64,000 nucleotides of DNA from Lycium barbarum (Eukaryota; Streptophyta; Magnoliopsida; Solanales; Solanaceae), in the NCBI RefSeq assembly GCF_019175385.1, contig NC_083344.1:64666782-64730781 (forward strand). Reading direction: 5' to 3'. A program made the position numbers and the translations under genes. Below are positions 57,609 through 64,000 of this stretch, piece after piece. The notes beneath the pieces are model-generated. The model was given only the letters and a program-made list of their open reading frames with translations, made no database searches and was not told the DNA's origin. Numbering within the stretch: the first letter of the stretch is position 1; the number at the start of each line of letters is the position of its first letter.

Positions 57609-59345
57609 GCCATCTAGACATGGTGTATACACTGCCCGCTTTAGCGGTGTCTGCCCGGCCATATAGGTGCGGTGTAATATCATCATCATGTGCTTATCTT
57701 AATGCATGCATAGAAACTCAAAGATAACTATACTTTATCGGGGTGACATAAGGTCGTAAACCCCCGATTCCATTATGGAGCATTCATAAGCATTTTGCTT
57801 CACCTTGAAGGAATTAGCATATAAGGTGAGTGTGGCACAAAGAACAACATTAATAAATCGTAATTTGGATCATTAGCTTTATAAAAGCATCATATCATGA
57901 ACTTTAGAATATTTAGACTTAAGCTCATCATCGTCATTACCTTACTTCATCTCATATAAGGCTCTTCATGAACATAGACTCATGATTTCCGTTATATACA
58001 TATATTTAGAGAAGTCATAGAAAGATAGGAAGATTCATGCAATGGAGTCATGCCTTAGAAGGAAAGGACTAGCCTTACATACCATTTGGTTTAGCTATTC
58101 TACCGCTTGGTCGTTCTCCTTCAATGCTCACGTTTCTACCTTCAAGAGAGTTCGTATTAACATTAGCTAATCGATCATATAAACATGCTCAACTAAGGCT
58201 AGAGAAAATTGGGCAGCATTTCCTTTGTTAATGCCACTTTCCCCATATCACATATCATCTCCCAACTGCCTATAATACATTCACAATATTATAACCAACA
58301 ATCTTCATTCATCTACATTATCCACATTTCACAATTTCACTTCAATTCATCCATAATCATGGTCATAGTACACTAGTACGTTTTCTCACATATAATGCTT
58401 ATACCATGTTCTTAATGTCATTATAACATATTTATAATCACAACATATCAAGAATCATGATTCATTCTAAGCTACCACTCAAATATGTCACTATTCTCAT
58501 ATTCATGACCCATTTTCTATGTTCTTCTACAATCCAAGTCTTTCAACCTCTCAACACCTTAAACAACATGGAATGATCATAAAACTTACCTTAGATAGTG
58601 TGGGAATTATCCTGGAGTGGAAATACTTCACTTGAGCCAAAACCCTAGTTCACTTCCAATGGGATTTCTTTTCTTAGATGAACCCTAATGGGTTTCTTGC
58701 ACCTGGTTCTCTTGGTTTGATGAAGTTGATATTTGATTAGTCTTGATTTAGTGTTGATGAAATGTGTAGAACACTCTAGAAGCCTTGGGAGAGATGGAGA
58801 AGAATGGGAAATAAAAATAATGAAGTGGGAACATCACTTTATACTTGGACTTAATTCAGCCCGTCAGGACTTCCACGGACACTTATACGGTCCGTACAAT
58901 ATTATACAGTCCGTATAAGTGATCGTACTTCACCATCAGAGAATTTTTTTTTCTGTTGGGTGCTATACAGACCTTTAGACGGACCGTATAAGTGGTCGTG
59001 TGACCCTATTTTCCTGAAATGATTCCCGCCATTTCATTTGATCTCCAATCATTATGGACCCTTCTTGACACTTATCTAACACTTTATTGACAATCTAAGG
59101 GACATTATAACTCTTCTCCAATATGTCATTAAGTGATCCTTAACTTGCTACTCATAAATCTTTTCCGATACATAACGTATACCTTGCCTTTCTTGGCAAA
59201 CTTTCTTCTCTTGCCTCGAATGTCTTTGAAATATCAATTAGGGTCATCAAATGCTCTCTCCTACTTATTGAAACATCTTATATACTTCGTGCCCTTCGTT
59301 AGTATATTCACTGTGCATCAACAAATTTTTTTTCGAGGTGTGACA
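57609..59345 (-). repeat. 3' LTR of element J, truncated at its 3' side
   Basis: The minus strand starts TGTCACACCTCG at 59345 and follows LTR B until CCATGTCTAGATGGC at 57609, where similarity stops; about 0.75 kb is missing, including the hairpin module. Donor-like AAGGTAAGTTTT (about 58586) and TGGTATGTAAGGC (about 58079) and GGGCAGCATTTCC (about 58211) match LTR B. The palindrome array is annotated separately. Confidence 0.85.
58838..59010 (-). promoter_or_regulatory. Palindrome array and TATA-like box in U3 of LTR J
   Basis: Half-sites TTATACGG/CCGTATAA occur around 58880, 58909-58919 and 58981-58991, then in the minus direction TATAAAGTGATG (about 58842-58853). Same motif and order as LTR B, more eroded. 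Confidence 0.55.
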
Positions 59346-59381
59346 TTCATCCTCCCTTTTAAAACATTCGTCCTCGAATGT
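59346..59381 (-). other. Polypurine tract and dyad of element J
   Basis: AAAAGGGAGGATGAA on the minus strand (59346-59360) abuts the LTR; the dyad ACATTCG-TCCT-CGAATGT is at 59364-59381. Confidence 0.75.
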
Positions 59382-59550
59382 TAAGTTCTCAGAAATTCTA
59401 CGAAAATTTCGCCAGAGTTTCCCCTGTAATATGGAACTACCATCCTGTCACAACAGCCCCATAATAACAATGCCTCACAGGGCCACAACATAATAGCCAT
59501 AAATTTTGGCCATACACGACCCATATGCATAAAAAGAGAACATACATACC

Positions 59551-62500
59551 TCATAATCTTGATGTTTCATCTTGGATCTCTTCCGGGGGCTGAAATAGGC
59601 GCGGGTACTTGGCCTTCATATTTTTTTCCGCTTCCCAAGTCATTTCTTCTCGGTTGTTATTTCTCCATAAGACCTTAACTGAGGCTACTTCTTTATTTCT
59701 ATGTCTCCATACTTGCCTGTCTAATATGGCAATGGGCACTTCTTCATAGACTTGATTTTCCGTCACTTGGACATCATCTACCAGGATGATCCTTGTAGGA
59801 TCTCCAACACACTTACGGAGCATTGAGACATGGAAAACCGGATGGACTGACTCAAATTCCGAGGGTAAGTACAATTCATAAGCTACATGGCCCACCTTGC
59901 GGACAATCTTATAAGGTCCTATATATCGAGGACTCAACTTCCCATTGTTACCAAACCTCATTACTCCTTTCATTGGCGACACCTTTATGAATACCCAATC
60001 ATCAACTTGAAATTCTAAGTCTCGCCGCCGGTTGTCCGCATAAGATTTGTGGCAACTTTGGGCTGTCACCAATCGCTCTCGGATGACTTTGACCTTTTCT
60101 ACTGCTTGTTGAATCAACTCAGAGCCTATTAGCTGCACTTCTCCTACTTCAAACAACCTAATTGGGGATCTACACTTCCTTCCATATAGATCTTTATACG
60201 GAGCCATTTGGATAATGGAATGGTAGCGATTGTTGTATGCAAACTCAATAAGGGGTAAGTGGTCATCCCAACTACCACCGAAATCTAGAACGCATGCTCT
60301 TAGAATATCTTCCATGGTCTGAATGGTACGTTCAGCTTGTCCATCAGTTTGCGGATGAAATGCCATGCTGAGTTTTACTTGAGTACCCAAACTTTCTTAG
60401 AAAGATTTCCAAAACTTAGCTGTAAATTGTGCTCCTCCATCTGTGATAATAGACATCGGAATATCGTGAAATCTCACAATCTCCTTAAGGTACAACCTTG
60501 CATAATCTTCTACAGAGTATGTGGTTCTGACTGGAAGAAAATGGGCGGCTTTCGTGAGTCTGTCCACGATCACCCATATGGAGTCGTACTTGCTTCGGGA
60601 ACGAGGTAACCCTACAATGAAATCCATGTTTATTGCTTCCCACTTCCAAGTTGGAATTTCCATTGCTTGCAATAACCCTCCCGGCTTTTGATGCTCGATT
60701 TTTACCTGTTGATAGTTTGGACATTGAGCTACAAATTTAGCTAAGTCTTTCTTCATTCCATCCCACCAATACATTAACCTGAGATCATGATACATCTTTG
60801 CTGCACCTGGATGAATAGAATACAAAGGATAATGAGCTTCTTCTAGAATTCGATAATGTAATTCTGCAACATTCGGAACACATAGCCGGCCTCGGTACTT
60901 AAGGACTCCATCTATAGAGGTTTCAAATGGAGACTGCTCTTTGTCATGAAATATGTCTCTATAGTGGCTCAACTGAGGGTCATCATATTGACGTTCCTTC
61001 ACCTCTATGTCCAAGGATGAAACAATTGGATTATTGATATCAATTCCTGCACTGCCTGAATCAATTAGACGAGCCCCAAGGCTAGCTAGCTGGTGGAGTT
61101 CACGAATTAATTCCTTCTTCTCCGGAGGAGCCTCACATAGACTACCCATCGATCTGCGGCTAAGCGCATCAGCTACTACATTTGCCTTTCCGGGGTGGTA
61201 TAAAATACTGACATCATAATCTTTCAATAGCTCTAACCACCGCCTCTTCCATAGATTTAACTCCTTCTGCCTGAAAATATATTAAAGACTCTTGTGATCT
61301 GTATAGATATCAATGTGAACACCATACAAGTAATGTCTCCACATCTTTAATGGGTGAATAACTGCACCCAATTCGAGATCACGAGTTGGGTAGTTCTTTT
61401 CATGTTTCCGTAACTGCGTTGAAGCATAAGCAATGACTTTACTGTGTTGCATTAATACACATCCTAAACCAACACCAGAAGCATCACAATAAACAACATA
61501 ACCATTTGGCCCTTCTGGGAGTATCAAGACTGGAGTTGAGGTTAATCTATCCTTCAACTCTTGGAAGTTGCGTTCACAAGCATTATTCCACTGAAATTTA
61601 GCTGACTTATGGGTTAGCTTCATCAATGGGGCTGAAATAGATGAAAACCCTTCCACGAATCTCCTATAGTAACCTGCCAATCCCAGAAAACTACGGACTT
61701 CCGTGGGCGTTATAGGCCTTGGCCAAGTTTTCACAGCTTCAATCTTCTGAGTATCCACTCGAATGCCATCATTTGAAATAACATGGCCCAAAAATGTCAC
61801 AGAATTCAGTCAAAACTCGCACTTTGAAAACTTTGCATACAATTCTCGAGTTCGAAGAATTCCAAGAACAATACGTAAATGGTCTGCATGCTCTGACTCT
61901 ATCCGAGAATATACCAGAATATCATCAGTAAACACGATTACAAACAAATCCAAGAGAGGCCTAAATACGTTATTCATCAAATTCATGAACACTGCCGGAG
62001 CATTAGTTAACACAAATGACATCACTCGGAATTCATAATGGCCATATCTCGTTCAGAAGGCAATTTTAGGAATATCTTCTTCTTTAACTCTCACTTGATG
62101 ATAACCTGACCTTAGGTCTATTTTGGAAAACCACTTGGCACCCTATAATTGATCAGTCAAATCATCAATTCTCGGAAGGGGATATTTATTCTTTATCGTC
62201 ACCTTATTCAACTGCCTGTAATCAATACACATCCATAAAGAACCATCTTTCTTTCACACAAATAGAACTGGTGCTCCCTAAGGTGATTAACTAGGTCTAA
62301 TGAATCCCTTTTCAAGCAAATCCTTCAATTGTGCCTTTAGCGCTTTCTATTCTGCAGGAGCCATTCGGTAAGGAGGAATGGAAATAGGCTGGGTGTCTGG
62401 CAACACATCAATAGCGAAATCAGTCTCTCTTTCCGGAGGAAGACCTGGAAGTTCATCTGGAAATACATCCGGAAACTCATTCACCACCGGAACGGATTGG

Positions 62501-63057
62501 AAAGTGGGTGACTTTACTTCGGTGTCATGAACTTGAACTAAGTGATAAATATATCCTTTAGCTATCATCTTTCTTGGTTTAACGTAGGAAATAAAGCTAC
62601 CTCTTGGAGATGCTGTATTACCCTTCCATTCAAGCACGGGCTCTCCCGAAAATTGAAATCAAACTACTTTCATTCGGCAATCAACATTAGCATAACATGA
62701 GGCCAACCAATCCATACCCATAATCACATCAAAATCTAACTTTTCTAGCTCAACTAAATCAACTTTAGTCTGGTGGTCACATATCACAATTACACAAATT
62801 TTGTATACTTGTCTAGCTATCACGGGATCACCAACCGGAGTAGATACCTCAAAAGGTTTAATTGGCTCGGGTTTCACCCCAATACGACCTGCAATATACG
62901 GAGTAATAGAAGATAGTGTAGAACCCGGATCTATCAATGCATATACATCATGAGAAAATATGGATAATATACCTGTAACCACATCCGAGGACGACTCAAG
63001 ATCCTGGCATCCGGCTAGAGCATAAATACGGGGCTGAGTGCCACCTGAACTAGACAC
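59551..63057 (-). pseudogene. pol: Element J pol with nonsense codons but intact frame
   Basis: From right to left: protease [11 protein letters not shown] (Asp kept), [15 protein letters not shown] with [10 protein letters not shown] and FTDDIL (Ile to Thr before the catalytic Asp pair), RNase H YCDASG, integrase NMDF, ITDGGAQF (the usual Arg is Gly) and TDGQAERT, GPY and chromodomain-like VKVLWRN...MTWEAEKNM. All segments share one frame. Stops interrupt at about 62656, 62344, 62310, 62301, 62280, 62050, 61803, 61285 and 60391, with more in RT. Several are CGA to TGA, CAA to TAA or TGG to TGA/TAG changes. Apart from these the copy is long and well preserved. Confidence 0.9.
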
Positions 63058-64000
63058 TCCGCCTCTGCCTCTACCTCAGCCTGCTGGAACCCAGGGAGTA
63101 TGCCCTACCGAGCGCATAGAAGAAGAACCAGCCGCTGATCCTGTGGGCTGAACCCCAACTCTACCACTCATCGACGGGCAATCTCGCATTATGTGCCCAA
63201 CTTGGCCACAAGAAAAACAAGCATATGAACCTCGGCGACACTGTCCGGAATGTAATCTCTCGCACTGGATACATCGCGGTACTAGGGGTGTCTTCTGGTT
63301 ATAATCACCCCCACACTAGGAACCTGAAGGTCTCGAACTCTGACCCTGTCCTGAATGAATGGAGCGGTCAAGTCTCCTACCTGCAAATCGTGGAGGTGCA
63401 CTGGTCGCTGACTGGCCTGAGTATCTAGGATATGACTGCCTCGATCCTCCTCTATAGTCGATACCTGCACCTATAGATCTGGCCCTCTTGCTTTGCCCTC
63501 TATCAATATCACGCTCACCCCTTTGTGGATGTTGTTGCTCTTCTAAGTTCTGGGCATTGGCCTAAATGCGGGAAATATCCATCCCATCTTGCGATGAAGT
63601 CATTAAACAATCTTTAAATAGATGTGGCCCTAAGCCACTCACAAACTTGTGCACCCTATCTCCCATGTCGGCCACCATAGTCGGATCATATCTAGCCAAT
63701 GAATTAAACTGGAGGCTATACTCCCGGGCACTCATATTCCCTTGCTTCAAATTCAAGAATTTATCCGCTCTAGCCCGATGAACCTCGGGCGGCAAATAGT
63801 GGCGGATGAAGGCATCTACAAATTCTTGCCAAACTGGAGGAGGAGAATTCTCTTTTCGTGAAGATATCGAAATATTATAGCAAAGTACCGCCACATCTCG
63901 GAGTCTATAAGATGCCAACTCCACAAATTCAGTTTCAGAGGCATGAATAATCTTCAATGTTCTCAACATTTCTTCAATAAAACCTTGCGGGTCTTCATCC
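63058..64000 (-). pseudogene. gag: Element J gag, cut by window edge
   Basis: The same frame continues upstream through PAG-stop-GRG (about 63075), zinc knuckle CFSCGQVGHIMRDC (about 63215-63174), a Ser/Gln/Arg-rich linker with a stop near 63316, a stop near 63562 (DISRI-stop), and the capsid-like region ASETEFVELASYRLRDVAVL up to the window end, where DEDPQGFIEEM is the last legible part. Relative to B gag it lacks the frameshifts but has nonsense codons. The start lies outside. Confidence 0.88.

Larger units (their letters stand above)
57609..64000 (-). mobile_element. Element J, Ty3/Gypsy of the B family, right part outside the window
   Basis: Truncated 3' LTR, polypurine tract, dyad, pol and most of gag on the minus strand, leaving the window within gag. 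Motifs, leader-specific residues and LTR sequence match element B, but insertion site and orientation differ. Coding DNA is one continuous frame interrupted only by nonsense codons. Confidence 0.88.

Noticed and set aside
1..64000. Host genes, tRNA or rRNA genes, or captured host exons inside the elements
   Set aside because: No coding region outside gag-pol had recognisable domains, and no tRNA-like fold or rRNA sequence was seen by eye; a database search could still find degraded fragments.

Overview
The window is plant nuclear DNA consisting almost entirely of nested LTR retrotransposons. I found no host gene, tRNA, rRNA, CRISPR array or bacterial feature. Most elements are Ty3/Gypsy chromoviruses resembling the Tekay/Del lineage: one gag-pol frame, integrase followed by GPY and chromodomain motifs, LTRs of 2.2-3.1 kb, and primer binding sites matching initiator tRNA-Met (TGGTATCAGAGC). 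One very long LTR looks like a Tat/Ogre element. The families resemble those of Solanaceae; this is recognition from memory and was not searched. LAYOUT, + coordinates. 1-5692: 3' half of element A (+ strand), with open pol to 2526 and 3' LTR 2608-5692. 5693-5827: tip of a minus-strand LTR (X). 5828-20313: old element C (+), interrupted by element B (6007-14722, +). B has a truncated 5' LTR, decayed gag-pol and a 3' LTR; the C pol remnant and 3' LTR follow to 20313. 20314-22324: LTR fragments (K and a GC-rich piece). 22325-27537: Ogre-like LTR, minus strand. 27935-37165: minus-strand LTR F, split by element D (30527-36895, +, GGAAC target-site duplication), an internally deleted element. 37166-39844: decayed F interior. 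39845-44521: minus-strand LTR G plus decayed interior. 44522-55523: element H (minus), complete and very young (LTRs differ by 5 substitutions and 1 indel), with one frameshift in pol. 55524-57608: unassigned A-rich DNA. 57609-64000: element J (minus, same family as B), running off the right edge. RELATIVE AGE. LTR divergence by eye is about 0.17% for H, about 3% for B and about 10% for D over sampled stretches. This order fits the nesting: D lies in F, B lies in C. Coding decay in C and J is by nonsense codons in a preserved frame, mostly changes expected from methyl-cytosine deamination. B shows the same plus frameshifts. WHAT MAY BE NEW. Beneath the proteins, diverged LTR families on both strands share small dyad-symmetric modules whose arms change together: (i) a leader hairpin 44-46 nt after the PBS whose 8-nt loop holds GCGCGC in B and GTGCAC in H, resembling a retroviral dimerization kissing loop; (ii) three consecutive hairpins near the 3' part of the LTR; (iii) arrays of short hairpins, exactly 22 nt in C and D, with covarying arms and purine loops; (iv) a CGAGGACG-centred dyad just upstream of the polypurine tract; (v) family-specific palindrome arrays next to the TATA-like box; (vi) a pair of splice-donor-like sites in every LTR. 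These are the best candidates for an undescribed cis-acting RNA/DNA system. All were found by eye and need alignment and folding statistics.
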